Both the position numbers and the translations under genes were made by a program. Shown piece after piece: positions 46,013 through 56,504 of a DNA stretch of 64,000 bases (its first letter is position 1; the number at the start of each line of letters is the position of its first letter). Under the pieces are notes generated by a model. It did not search any database. It worked only from the letters and a program-made list of their open reading frames with translations, and was not told the DNA's origin. Origin of the DNA: CAWAMR01 sp963783095 (lineage in GTDB: Bacteria > Planctomycetota > Planctomycetia > Gemmatales > Gemmataceae); NCBI GenBank assembly GCA_963783095.1, contig CAWAMR010000014.1, positions 620,001 through 684,000 of the forward strand. Reading direction: 5' to 3'.

Positions 46013-47345
46013 GTGGAATCATCGATCGATCTGAAAGCACTTATCGTTGAACGCGAAGACTGTGACGCCGGCACTGTGCAAAAGTTGCGGGAAGGGCTGG
46101 CTCAAGGCGGCAATCAGTTCAAGACCTTGCGCGAGGTCAACGAGACTCTCCGCAAGAAGCTGGAGTCGGCACCCCCGGTTCTGGCGAAAAAGCTCAATCT
46201 CAAGCTGGGAATCACCAACTATTTTCTCGGCTTCATGAATCAGTCGATCGAGAATCTCAAATTGGTGGAGGTTCCGCTCGGCATGTTTTACCTGGGCCGG
46301 GCCTACGTGAATCGTCAGATGTTCGATGAGGCCCTCAAGTCGTTCGATCGCGCTGAAAAAGCGGGATACGCTGCTCCCCAGGTTCAGCTTCAGCGTGCGG
46401 GCATTCATCGCCTCAAGGGCGAAATGCCCCAGGCCAAGGCCATCCTCGGCAAACTCGAAGAACTGAGCAGCTATAGCGCTGAATTTCACTTTCAGCTTGC
46501 GGGAGTAGCCCAGGCGGAAGGCGAAAAAGCCAAAGCTCTCAAGTCTCTGGAACGGGCCACGGAACTCGATCCGGGACATACGGGGGCGCTTTTCCAACTC
46601 GCTTACTTCAACGATCTCGCCGGCAACGACGACGAAGCCATCAACTATTACGAGCGCTGTTTGAAATACCCGCCGGTTCACAAGGGCGTTCTGAATAATC
46701 TCGGCGTGCTCTACGAAGATAACGAGCAGCTTCGACAAGGCCGTCGAATGCTACTCCCGCCTCATGAAGTGCGATCCCAACGACGAACGGGCCAGGCTTT
46801 TCACCAAGGATGCCCAGGCTTCGCTGACCATGTACTATAGCCCCGAGGAAGAGCAATCGACCAAGATGTACAGTCAGGTCCTGGAAGTGCCGGTGACCGA
46901 CTTCGAGCTGTCGGTTCGCAGCCGAAACTGCCTCAAGAAGATGGGAATTCGCACTCTTGGCGACCTGACACGCATCAGCGAGCCATCCCTTTTGGCCAGC
47001 AAGAACTTCGGCGAAACTTCACTGGATGAGATTCGCATCATCATGACGAGCAAGGGATTGCGCGTCGGCCAGTCGCTCGAACAGGGCACTCAATTCGAGA
47101 TGCGCTATCGTCCCCAACAGCAGCTATCGCCGGAAGAGCAGGCACTTCTGAGTAAACCGGTGTCAGAGTTGAATCTATCCGTTCGCGCCCGCAAGTGCAT
47201 GAATCGGCTCAACATCATGGCGCTGGCCGACCTGGTGAGCAGAACGGCGGATGAGTTGTTGGAAGCAAAGAATTTCGGCCAGACATCCCTTACTGAAGTG
47301 CGCGAGAAATTGGAACAGATCGGATTAAAGTTGCGGGGGGATTGA
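46013..47345 (+). CDS. TPR protein with two RNA polymerase alpha-CTD-like domains (one frameshift near 46733)
   Basis: About 444 residues; GTG 46013 is preferred behind a GAGAGGGG. Residues 60-250 are TPR helices (GMFYLGRAYVNRQMFDEALK, LKSLERATELDPGHTGALFQ, LNNLGVLYEDNEQ). The C-terminal part has two helix-hairpin-helix units like the alpha-subunit C-terminal domain: FELSVRSRNCLKKMGIRTLG with KNFGETSLDEIRI, and LNLSVRARKCMNRLNIMALA with KNFGQTSLTEVREKL. The frame changes near 46733, where removal of one C from CAGCTTCGAC restores FDKAVECYSRLMK. It may contact promoter DNA or the transcription machinery; planctomycetes carry such proteins besides the true alpha subunit. Confidence 0.87.
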
Positions 47346-47828
47346 TCGGGACGCGGGATTCGGGGCGCGGCGTGCGAAAAAAATGCGAGACTTGCACGGA
47401 AAAGGTATGAGGTCGTCGTCTTTTCGTTGCCCGCTTCCAGCATCCGGCGCAACGATACTTAAATTGGTTCTTCCTCATCGGGATCGTCTGGGGCGTTTCT
47501 CGGGTGGGAGTTCAATGTCTAGCAGTACAGTGCGGATTGAATTTGTTACTCAACAATTCGCGGAGCGGGCGAATTTTGAAAAGGATGCAGGACCAAGCGG
47601 TGATTCTCCGGATTCCCAGGTTTTCCTAGCCAAGCTTCGATAGTTGGGCGAATGTCAAAGGCGCGCTGTACAACTAGGAGTGACTTGATTTCCGTGAAAC
47701 ACGATTCGATTCTTTTTGCCGAGATTTCACGGCTTGTCTGGACATTGCGTATAAGAAAACCGTTCTCAAGGCCAAGTTTGAATTTATGGCTGATATCGCG
47801 TGTATATTTAACTTCGCGCAGAGGCACC
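47346..47828. other. Gap with no supported gene
   Basis: About 480 bases without a convincing reading frame on either strand. The first 60 bases are GC-rich repeat-like (GATCGGGACGCGGGATTCGG). From about 47640 the base composition becomes noticeably richer in A and T, as in the LRR gene that follows. Confidence 0.5.
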
Positions 47829-49277
47829 ATGTACACTACCAGTTTGATCGCTATAATTTTTTTTGGTTGCCCAATCTTACGCATAGCGGGTGCCCCGTTG
47901 CGAACGAACAAGTCGATCGACAACGAAACAATCGCTTTATATGAGCAACAGGGTGCCGAATACGGCGGGTTTATGATATACTCAGATGGATTAATTCAGT
48001 TTTCGTCAGGGAAAGATGCGGCATCAAAGGGATTGCCAGGGTTCCTATTCTATAAACTCCGTGAAGGACAGGCTCTTAAACTACCTCCAATCGAAACCCC
48101 ATTTGGACTGCAACTGAGCTCTCGTCATGTGAAAGATCATGATCTAAAGCAACTCAACGATCTTAAATGGCTTTGCACGCTAGACCTTGACAGCAGTGGG
48201 GTCACGGATCAAGGTTTGAATGTGTTGCAAGATCTGAAAAACCTAACCACGCTTCGCCTCGGTCACATGACAACAGACATTGGATTGAGCAAACTGAAAC
48301 ATGTCAAGAATCTTCGCAATCTTTACCTCTCATCTACGAAGATTACGGACAAAGGGCTCGACCACCTTAAAGAACTAAATAACCTTACTACGCTTGACCT
48401 TGGCTATACGATGGTGACTGACAATGGGGTCAGGCAACTCAAGAATCTAAGAAATCTCTCCGTACTGTTTCTCAATTCAACCAAGGTGACTGACAATGTG
48501 CTCAAAGAACTCAAAGAATTCAAGAATCTCGTCGCTCTAAACCTCACCGATACACTAATCACCGACTCGGGGATGAGCGATATTAAGGAGTTTAGAACGC
48601 TCTTGTCGCTTCGTCTGAGTTCTACGAAGGTGGGTAATCGAGGCCTGACGGAACTGCATACCCTCAAAACGCTGACGAAGCTCGGTCTCGCCAATACGAA
48701 AGTAACCGACATTGGAGTAAGGGAACTAAGTGTTCTTACAAACCTCGCTGAGCTTACACTATTCCATACGGACGTGACAAATGAAGGGATAAAGGAATTA
48801 AATAAACTCAAAGCCCTCAAGAAACTTTACTTGGGACAGACGAAGGTGACGGACACGGCGATGAATCGACTAATGGATCTCAAGAATTTGGAGGAACTTG
48901 ACCTCAGTTTTACGCAAGTGACGGACGCCGGAATGTCAGATATGAACAAAAATCTGAATATACTTTATCTTACTGCTACTTCGGTGTCCGACGAAGGCAT
49001 CAAGAACCTCAAGGATATCAAGAATCTGTCCGAACTTTATCTCAATTCTACGAAGGTGACTGACTTAGGAGTTAAGGAACTTAGGGAATTGAAAAACTTG
49101 TCCACGCTGAATCTCAGTTCCACGGCTGTGACGGACGCTGGTTTGAAGGAGCTCAAAAATCTTACCAATCTCAAATTCCTGAACCTTGTTGATACAAAGA
49201 TAACAGACGAAGGATTAAGCGACCTTGAGCAAGCGTTACCCAAGTGTAAGATTTATCACAAGATTCCAACAGATTAA
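47829..49277 (+). CDS. Secreted leucine-rich-repeat protein
   Basis: The product has 482 residues from ATG 47829, which gives a signal peptide (MYTTSLIAIIFFGCPILRIA); the frame extends 59 codons upstream in sequence without merit. After a short unique region come 15 consecutive repeats of 24 residues with the pattern L-x-x-L-K-N-L-x-x-L-x-L-x-x-T-x-V-T-D-x-G. Repeat 2 and repeat 12 are each shorter by one or two residues. The chain ends in LEQALPKCKIYHKIPTD, a cap like that of the kinase-LRR protein at 27344. Base composition is richer in A and T than its neighbours, so it may have been acquired separately. Confidence 0.85.
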   Translation: MYTTSLIAIIFFGCPILRIAGAPLRTNKSIDNETIALYEQQGAEYGGFMIYSDGLIQFSSGKDAASKGLPGFLFYKLREGQALKLPPIETPFGLQLSSRHVKDHDLKQLNDLKWLCTLDLDSSGVTDQGLNVLQDLKNLTTLRLGHMTTDIGLSKLKHVKNLRNLYLSSTKITDKGLDHLKELNNLTTLDLGYTMVTDNGVRQLKNLRNLSVLFLNSTKVTDNVLKELKEFKNLVALNLTDTLITDSGMSDIKEFRTLLSLRLSSTKVGNRGLTELHTLKTLTKLGLANTKVTDIGVRELSVLTNLAELTLFHTDVTNEGIKELNKLKALKKLYLGQTKVTDTAMNRLMDLKNLEELDLSFTQVTDAGMSDMNKNLNILYLTATSVSDEGIKNLKDIKNLSELYLNSTKVTDLGVKELRELKNLSTLNLSSTAVTDAGLKELKNLTNLKFLNLVDTKITDEGLSDLEQALPKCKIYHKIPTD

Positions 49278-49429
49278 GTAATGCCGAGCGAGCGTCCTTG
49301 TGCCGCACCAAATTGTGGTCGCATTCTTTCTCAAATTAACGCTGTAAGGATTCTAGGTTGTTGTGGGTCGGTTTCCCGAATTGCTGAGAATTTTGGAGAG
49401 GATGTGGCGAGCCGGGAGGTCATAAGTCA

Positions 49430-49999
49430 TTATGCACCTGCCAGGCGCACCTTGATTTCTTGATGCGTTCGGAACTTGCCGCTCGAAATTTCATTGTCGG
49501 CTGAAATCACTTGTGACAATTCAATTCCTTTGGGCATCCGCGCCGATAGCAACGGGAAAAAGAAAGCTCTAAGCGATTCAACGGTGATCTCTTCGTTTGA
49601 TTTTTCACCAAGTGGTAGGCCTCTTCGCGCTTCCCTCCACGGCTTCTCTTCGTGGGTCATTTTCATCAACTGAGTAGCCGAATACTTCTTGTATTCGTCC
49701 CAGATTGAGCGAGTGAAGCAGCGTTCAGGTTGCGTCAGATTCGATGGAGAATCAGCCTCCTCCGGCAATATAGACATAAATCCATGCGCCTTGAAATGCG
49801 GGTACACTTCAACAACTACTGGCCCATTTTTCCATGCCTCTATGCGATCCAGAAACATTCGACGACCGTATGCTGCAACATGCCAACCTTGAGTATAGTA
49901 AAGCAGTTTTTGCAACCTTAAGTGATTGAGTGGATCGGGCTCTTCGCCGGTTATGGCAAGCCGAGTCAACAATCGAGCTACATCAATGGCTCTGGTCAT
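49430..49999 (-). CDS. Panacea-domain (DUF4065, SocA-like) protein
   Basis: The product has 189 residues from ATG 49999. It has the family features LLTRLAITGEEPDPLNHLRL, QKLLYYTQGWHVAAYGRRMF and IEAWKNGPVVVEVYPHFKAH. Panacea-domain proteins serve as antitoxins for many unrelated toxins, or as adaptors for protein turnover. No toxin candidate lies next to it: the 150 bases downstream are empty and the upstream neighbour is tgt. Confidence 0.85.
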   Translation of the reverse strand: MTRAIDVARLLTRLAITGEEPDPLNHLRLQKLLYYTQGWHVAAYGRRMFLDRIEAWKNGPVVVEVYPHFKAHGFMSILPEEADSPSNLTQPERCFTRSIWDEYKKYSATQLMKMTHEEKPWREARRGLPLGEKSNEEITVESLRAFFFPLLSARMPKGIELSQVISADNEISSGKFRTHQEIKVRLAGA

Positions 50000-50085
50000 A
50001 GATTTACCTCCAGGATTTCTCAACTTTCATTCTAACCCGTCTGGGTTGTTGTCAAGAGAAATCAATGAACATAAACTAACAATGA

Positions 50086-51197
50086 ATGACTCCATTCTCT
50101 TTTTCCTTGCGAAAAACCGACCACCGCGCCAGGCTCGGTCAACTCGAAACAACGCATGGTATCGTTGACACTCCCGTTTTCATGCCGGTGGGAACTCAGG
50201 GGACTGTCAAGGGTTTGACTCCCGAACAACTTCCGCAATCGGCACGCAGATTCTGCTCGGTAATACCTATCATCTTGCGCTTCGACCGGGTGATGAACTC
50301 ATCGCTGAACTGGGCGGACTGCATCGCTTCATGGGCTGGGATGGCCCCATTCTTACCGATTCCGGCGGTTTCCAGGTGTTTAGCCTCGCCGATGTTCGAA
50401 AAATCACCGATGAAGGCGCATCGTTTCGGTCGCACATCGATGGTTCGCCACTCGAATTGACGCCGGAAAAAGCGGTTCACATCCAAGAAAACCTTGGCTC
50501 CGATATTGCAATGGTGCTCGATGAATGCCCGCCCGGCGCTGCGACCGAGGATGTGGTTCGCAACGCCGTTCGCAGGTCGATTCTCTGGGCCGAGCGTCGT
50601 CAGGCCGCCCATCGACGCGCCGATCAGGCACAATTTGCGATCGTGCAAGGCGGGACCAATGTCGAACTACGGCGCGAATGTGCGCAAGCCCTGATAGCGA
50701 TGGACTTTCCGGGTTATGCCCTGGGCGGTTTCAGCGTTGGCGAGGGGCCGGAATCGATGCACTCGGCCCTGCCGGCGTGTGCTGATTTATTGCCGATCGA
50801 AAAACCTCGTTATTTGATGGGTGTAGGCCGGCCCGAAGACTTGCTCGCCGGGATCGCCGCGGGAATCGATATGTTCGATTGCGTCATGCCGACCCGTAAT
50901 GGTCGCAATGCACTGGCATTTACCGCCGGTGGGCCAATCAGGCTGCGAAATGCCCGACATCGGCGAGATCCCGCGCCGATCGAGTCCGATTGTTCGTGTT
51001 ACTGCTGCACGCAATTTAGCCGGGCCTACTTGCATCATCTGTTTCACGCGGAGGAAATGTTGGGGCCGACCCTGTTATCGCTACACAACCTTGCCTTCTA
51101 CCTCCGACTGATGGCGAGTGCCCGACAAGCGATTTCGGAAGAGAGATTCTCGGCGTTTCACGCAGACTGCCTTGCCCGTTGGCTGCATGTTGAGTAG
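50086..51197 (+). CDS. tgt: Queuine tRNA-ribosyltransferase (one frameshift near 50238)
   Basis: About 370 residues from ATG 50086. It exchanges the wobble guanine of certain tRNAs for preQ1. The N-terminal piece has GIVDTPVFMPVGTQGTVKGL. The rest follows in another frame: ILTDSGGFQVFSLADVRKI (general acid Asp), FAIVQGGTNVELRRECAQAL, GFSVGEG, VGRPEDLLAGIAAGIDMFDC (nucleophile Asp) and the zinc site CSCYCC with the later His. Restoring one A in CAATCGGCACG gives QIGTQILLGNTYHLALRPGD and joins the frames. It is followed by yajC and secD genes, a frequent order. Confidence 0.93.
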
Positions 51198-51262
51198 TTT
51201 ATGTTCTTACTTGTGGGATTGTGACGGATCGATTTGTCTCTTGAAGTGATCGAGATTGCCTC

Positions 51263-51625
51263 ATGCACTGGTTGACACTGCTTGCCGATCCCGAACCGGC
51301 ACAACCGCAAGCACCGGATTGGACCGCGATGCTGCGTGGCCCAATGATGCCGATGTTGCTCATGATCGGTGTGATCATCATCATGTCGATGCGGTCCTCC
51401 GCCCGGCAGCGCCGCGAACAGCGCGAGATGATGTCGAAGATCAAGAAGAACGACAAGGTGCTTACCAACGCCGGTATCATCGGTTACATCGTTCAGCTCA
51501 AGGACGATGAAACAGTAGTGCTGAAGTCGGGTGATGATGCGAACTCTCGGATCACGATACTCCGCAGCACGATTGTTCGAGTGATCGACGAAACGGCCCC
51601 GGCCGAGAACAAACCCGCAACCTGA
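51263..51625 (+). CDS. yajC: Sec translocon accessory protein YajC
   Basis: The product has 120 residues. After a short N-terminal tail there is one membrane helix (MMPMLLMIGVIIIMSMRSSA), then the family motif RQRREQREMMSKIKKNDKVL followed by TNAGIIGYIVQLKDDETVVL. YajC associates with SecDF at the translocon; the adjacent secDF genes support the call. Confidence 0.93.
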   Translation: MHWLTLLADPEPAQPQAPDWTAMLRGPMMPMLLMIGVIIIMSMRSSARQRREQREMMSKIKKNDKVLTNAGIIGYIVQLKDDETVVLKSGDDANSRITILRSTIVRVIDETAPAENKPAT

Positions 51626-51628
51626 GTA

Positions 51629-51650
51629 GGACGGCCTTCCCAGGCCGTCC
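51629..51650. repeat. Short palindrome upstream of the secD-like gene
   Basis: GGACGGCCTTCCCAGGCCGT, ending CC, is a near-perfect palindrome (arms GGACGGCC and GGCCGTCC). The identical 22 bases recur at 53009, ahead of secDF. Its two copies stand in front of two paralogous genes that share the same first codons, so it was probably duplicated with them. Confidence 0.8.
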
Positions 51651-51677
51651 AGGACGAAACCAGTAGTTGAATAAGCC

Positions 51678-52966
51678 ATGCAAAGGAAATTCCTCATTTA
51701 CGGCGTGCTTTGCATCATCGCTTTGGTCTTCATAGTCCTCGCTTACTTCAAGTACGAAAACGGCAAGGGCCTTGGACGTGTGGGCGAAAACGGCAAGGGC
51801 GTTGACCGCGCGGGCGAAAACGGTAAGGGCGTTGAGCGCGTGGGCGAAACCACCCTGATCTATGAGATCGATCCGGAGGCGGACATCACGCTCAAGAAAC
51901 TTCATTCCGGCGAGAAAACGGATTTCACCTTGCTCGCCGAGGCCCTGAAACGGCGCATCGATCCCACCGGCGCGCTCAAGGTGACGGTTCGCGCCGAGGG
52001 CGATTCCCGCGTCGAAATCATTATTCCGTTTGGCCGCACCGCAATGGATGAACACGATGCCAAAGTCGAAGAAATCAAACGGCTCATTCAGAGAGTTGGC
52101 CGACTTGAATTCGACATCGTCGCCAACTCCAAGGATGACAAAAAGGGCTTCGAGATGGCCCAGGAGTTCTTTGAGACGAAGACGAGTCCCGAGGAACTCG
52201 ACAGCTTTGCCCGCAAGGGAATTCGACCACCTCCGCTCACGCCCGACCTCGATGAGTCAGAATGGCTGATTAATACCAAGAAGGGCGAGGATCCCCGGCC
52301 CGCCACTTATGCCTGGGTAGAGATCGGTTTGAATGCCCGCAAGGATCTTGATCTTCAGAACAAGTTTGAAACATCCGGAGGGAATGGGCCTTGGCAATGG
52401 CTGGCCAAGGCTCGCGAAGCGCGGAAGCCGCACGTCGCCAGTTACGTGAAAGATGAACAGGGCAAATGGATCGATCTGGACTACCTCCCCAAGCTGATGA
52501 TCTATAGCCGGAAATGCCTCAACGTGAACCTGATACCAGAAGAACGCGAACACCGGAAATACGAATATTTCATGCTGATGCGCGCCTCCGACAGCGTCGC
52601 CGTGGATGGCAACCGCGTCACGATCACCGCCAACCCCGATGTTGATGGAGTGACCTTTAGGCCCAGTATTTCCTTCGAATTCAACGGCGAAGGGGCTCGG
52701 CAATTCTTCAAGCTCACGAGCGTCAACGTTCCGGAAAGCGGCATCACCCGGCATCTTGCCATCATTCTGGACGGCGAAATGATCTCATACCCCACCATTC
52801 AGTCGGCGATCAGGGACCGCGGACTGATCACCGGCAGTTTTGACCAAGGCTATGTGAATCATGTCGTCCGCGTACTTCGAGCGGGTGCGCTCCGGCAACT
52901 TTGAAGAGAATGCCCGTGTTCGAGAACACCACGCCGCCCGGCAGCGCCGGGAACAAGGCGAAATGA
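51678..52966 (+). CDS. SecD-like protein limited to the first helix and periplasmic head (one frameshift near 52890)
   Basis: About 429 residues. It is a paralogue of the first third of the adjacent SecDF: both open with MQRKFL and share ETSGGNGPWQWLAKAR, MIYSRKCLNVNL, VTITANPDVDG and ISYPTIQSAI. The first membrane helix is present. The conserved segment after it (FNFGVDLAGG in SecDF) is replaced by three 11-residue repeats, (G)ENGKGVxRxG. A frame change near 52890, restored by one C in CTCCGG, gives GALPATLKRMPVFENTTPPG then SAGNKAK and a stop at 52966. All later membrane helices are lacking, so it cannot be a complete SecD. It may associate with SecDF as an extra head. Confidence 0.8.
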
Positions 52967-53005
52967 AGGCGAAAACAGGACGGCCCGTCCTACACTATAT
53001 TGCTG

Positions 53006-53067
53006 GTGGGACGGCCTTCCCAGGCCGTCCAGAAATTCTACAAGACGGCCTGGGAAGGTGGTCCCAC
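53006..53067. repeat. Hairpin between the two secD genes
   Basis: Arms at 53006-53029 and 53044-53067 (GTGGGACGGCCTTCCCAGGC...) pair at 22 of 24 positions. It contains the 22-base palindrome also found at 51629. It may attenuate or end transcription between the head-only paralogue and secDF. Confidence 0.8.
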
Positions 53068-53117
53068 GGGCTGGATAGGACTCCACCTAAACCTTGTTCA
53101 CAGAAGTTGGATGAACC

Positions 53118-56100
53118 ATGCAAAGGAAATTCCTGCGTCCGGCGCTGATTTGCATCATACCTTGCCTGATAGCGTTGTTGTTCATTGTCCGGGCGTACAT
53201 CTACGACAGGTTTAACTTCGGCGTTGACCTCGCCGGCGGAACCATCCTGATCTACGAGATCGACAAGGAACGCGACGAGCAGCTCAAGAAACTCCAGGCC
53301 CAGGGCGGGCAGGTCACCAGCAGCAAGACCGATATCACCGCGCTCGCCGAGGCTCTGAAACGGCGGATTGATCCCGCTGACTTGCTGAATGTGACCGTTC
53401 GAGCCGTTGGCGATTCTCGGGTAGAAATCATCCTTCCCTTCAGCGGCAGCCGAACCGGCAAGCAAAATGCCAACGAAAACAAAGTGGAAGAGATCAAACG
53501 ACTCATCGAGAAAGTCGGCCGGCTCGAATTCGAGATCGTCGCCAATTCGATTGATGACAAGAAGGGATTCGAGGAGGCTTTGGATTACTTCAACACCAAG
53601 GCAACTCCCGAAGAACTCGATAGCTATGCGCAAAGGACTGCCGCCCCCACCTCTTTTCCCCAGCCTCGGTGAGTCGGAATGGCTGATTTCTACCAAGAAG
53701 GGCGAGGATCGGCCCGCCACTTATGCCTGGGTGGAGATCGGTTTGAACGCCCGCAAGGATCTCGATCTTCAGAACAAGTTCGAGACGTCTGGAGGGAATG
53801 GACCTTGGCAATGGCTTGCGAAAGCCCGTGATGACCGGAAACCCTATGTTTCCAGTTATGCCAAGGGAGAGGGGGGCTGGGTCGATCAAGGCAACGGCCC
53901 CAAGCTGATGATTTACAGCCGAAAGTGTCTCAATGTCAATTTGACTGCGGAGGTTCGAGAGCAACACAAGTATGAATACTTCATGCTGATGAGGGCCTCC
54001 GACAATGTCGTGGTGGATGGCAAGAATGTCACCATCACCGCCAACCCGGATGTTGACGGCAAAACCTTCCGGCCGTGTATCGCCTTCACGTTCAACACTG
54101 AAGGGGGCCGGAAATTCTTCAAAGTCACGAGCGCGAATACACCGGGAAACGGCGTCAATGACGTCACTCGACATCTCGCCATCATTCTGGACGGTGAATT
54201 GATTTCGTACCCCACCATTCAATCGGCAATCAGCGACCACGGTCAAATCACCGGAAGTTTCGAGCAAAGTTACGTCCTTCAGATTGTTCGACTGCTTCGG
54301 GCAGGAGCCCTTCCCGCAACCTTGAAGAGAACTCCGGTCAGCGAGAACACCACATCGCCGACCCTTGGTGCCGACGCCGTAGAGAACGGAAAATACGCCA
54401 TCATTGCGGCGTTTATCGCCATCCTTGCCTTTATGTTGATCTACTATCAATTTGCCGGCCTGGTGGCGTGTATCGCGCTACTGGCAAATTTGATTCTCAC
54501 CGTCGGCATGATGGTGATGCTCAGCGCGGCCTGGACCCTTCCCGGTCTGGCGGGGCTGGTCTTGATGCTCGGTATGGCGGTCGATGCCAACGTGCTGATT
54601 TACGAACGGCTCCGCGAAGAACGCGAGCGCGGCGCCAATCTCATGATGGCCATTCGCCATGCGTATGACCGGGCCTTCCCCACGATTATCGATACCCACC
54701 TGAGCAGTATTTTCACGGCGATCGTGCTCTACGCGGTCGGCAACGATCAGTTGAAGGGTTTTGGTGTCAGTTTGACGGTAGGTTTGATTATCAGCCTGTT
54801 TACATCGTTGTTCATGACCCGCGTCATCTTCGACTATGGTCTGCGTCACAACTTGTTCACCAAACTTCACATGCTGAAGCTCTTGACCAAGCCCAATCTC
54901 GACTTCATGAAGATTCGTCACATGATGTTTGCGATTACGGGGACGCTGACGATTCTCGGTCTGGCTTTGTTCCTGGTCCGCGGTGAGCGGGGTCTGAACG
55001 TCGATTTCATCGGCGGCGTGGTTTACGGCGGGACGACCAAAGAGGCGCTCGACATCACTCAGTCCCGCGAGCTTCTGCGCGAAGAGCGGCAACGGGAAAT
55101 GCTGAAGGTTGATTCTGTCGAAAAAGTTCCCGAAGAGGGATCGAGCGTCGATATTTGGAAGATCAACTATGCCGGCGGCGAATCGGTACGCGTCCAGCTT
55201 ACCCGCGAACCCGAAGGCAGCACGCCGGAAGAGAAACAGGCGAACTTGAAGAAGCGCGCGAGTGAATTGCCCGACGCATCGATCGAGCAAAACTTCGCCC
55301 GCGACGAAACCGGAGACAAGACTAGGCGATTCACGATCCGCACGACGGAAAAGGAGCCTGAACTGGTCAAGGCGACGATCAATCGCCTCTTCGTCAAGAA
55401 CAACGAGTCGCTGCTGGTGAAGTCCACTTTCAACTACGAGCAGCAAGGAAAGGTGTGGGATTTGAATTTCGTCGATTCCGAAAAGAAGAACCCAACCTAT
55501 GCTTCGCCCAGCTATATCAAGCTCCTCCTCGATCGAGAATTCCGCACCGCAGTGGAGACCGAAGAACCTCTGGTAGAATACTTTCGCCTGGATGGAATTG
55601 ATGATCCCAAGGACGGCCGACATGCGAAAATGCAGTTGACGCTGTCGGATGAAACCGAACGCTATTTCAAATCGATCTCAACCCTCAAACGAGACGACAT
55701 TGTCAACAAGATCCTGAAGCAGGTTCAGACGAACTACAATTCGCTGCCGCAGCCGGATCGTCTGGAAACCTTCGATGCGACGCTTGCTACGGAAATGCAA
55801 TGGCGCGCGTTTATCGCCATCACGGTAAGCTGGCTGGCCATTTTGCTGTACCTGTGGATCCGGTTCGGCAACTGGACGTTTGGTGCAGCAGCAGTAGTGT
55901 GTTTGATTCACGACTTGTGTTTCACTCTCGGTGCCATTGCCATCTGCCACTTCCTGCACGACACGATGGTCGGTCGATTGTTCGGCCTGCAGGATTTCAA
56001 GATCGACCTGCCTGCCGTGGCGGCATTGCTGACACTGGTGGGATATTCCGTGAACGACACCATCGTGGTCTTCGACCGAATCCGGGAAGTGCGCGGCAAG

Positions 56101-56394
56101 AACCCGATGCTGACTCCGCAGATTATCAACGACAGTGTGAATCAGACGCTGAGCCGGACGATTCTTACTTCTTTGACGACCTGGTTGGTGGTTGTGGTGT
56201 TGTACTTCTTCGGAGGTGAGGGCGTCCACCTGTTTGCGTATGTGATGGTGGTGGGTGTGATCGTCGGAACCTATTCGTCGATTTACGTAGCGAGCCCGTT
56301 GCTGTTGATCTTCGGCGAAGGTCGGCCGCAGAGTGGAGGCATGACTGCCCTGGGCACGCCACCGGCAACGAAGCCGCAAGGTGCGCTGAAATAG
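53118..56394 (+). CDS. secDF: Fused protein-export membrane protein SecDF (one frameshift near 53630)
   Basis: About 1092 residues. SecD part: first helix, FNFGVDLAGGTILIYEID, a large P1 head (ending ISYPTIQSAISDHGQITGSF), then helices beginning AIIAAFIAILAFMLIYYQFA and the RND motif LVLMLGMAVDANVLIYERLR. SecF part: LFLVRGERGLNVDFIGGVVY, a long head region (about 55020-55790) and helices with LTLVGYSVNDTIVVFDRIRE. The frame changes near 53630; the paralogue's SFARKGIRPPPL shows the correct reading (here YA-RKGLPPPPL). It uses the proton gradient to pull exported proteins across the membrane. Long antisense frames within it are shadows. Confidence 0.93.
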
Positions 56395-56504
56395 CATGAT
56401 TTCCGTCGGATGGGAGATCGGTAATGTCGATAGCAACGGTGAAAGCAACACGTGGCAGCGTAGTCCGGCCCGGGTTGCCACCCGATTTCAAAAGGGCAGA
56501 TACC

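Noticed and set aside
54478..55623. A 381-codon open frame on the minus strand
   Set aside because: It lies wholly inside secDF in antisense. The Gln/His-rich product is a shadow of the membrane and head regions.
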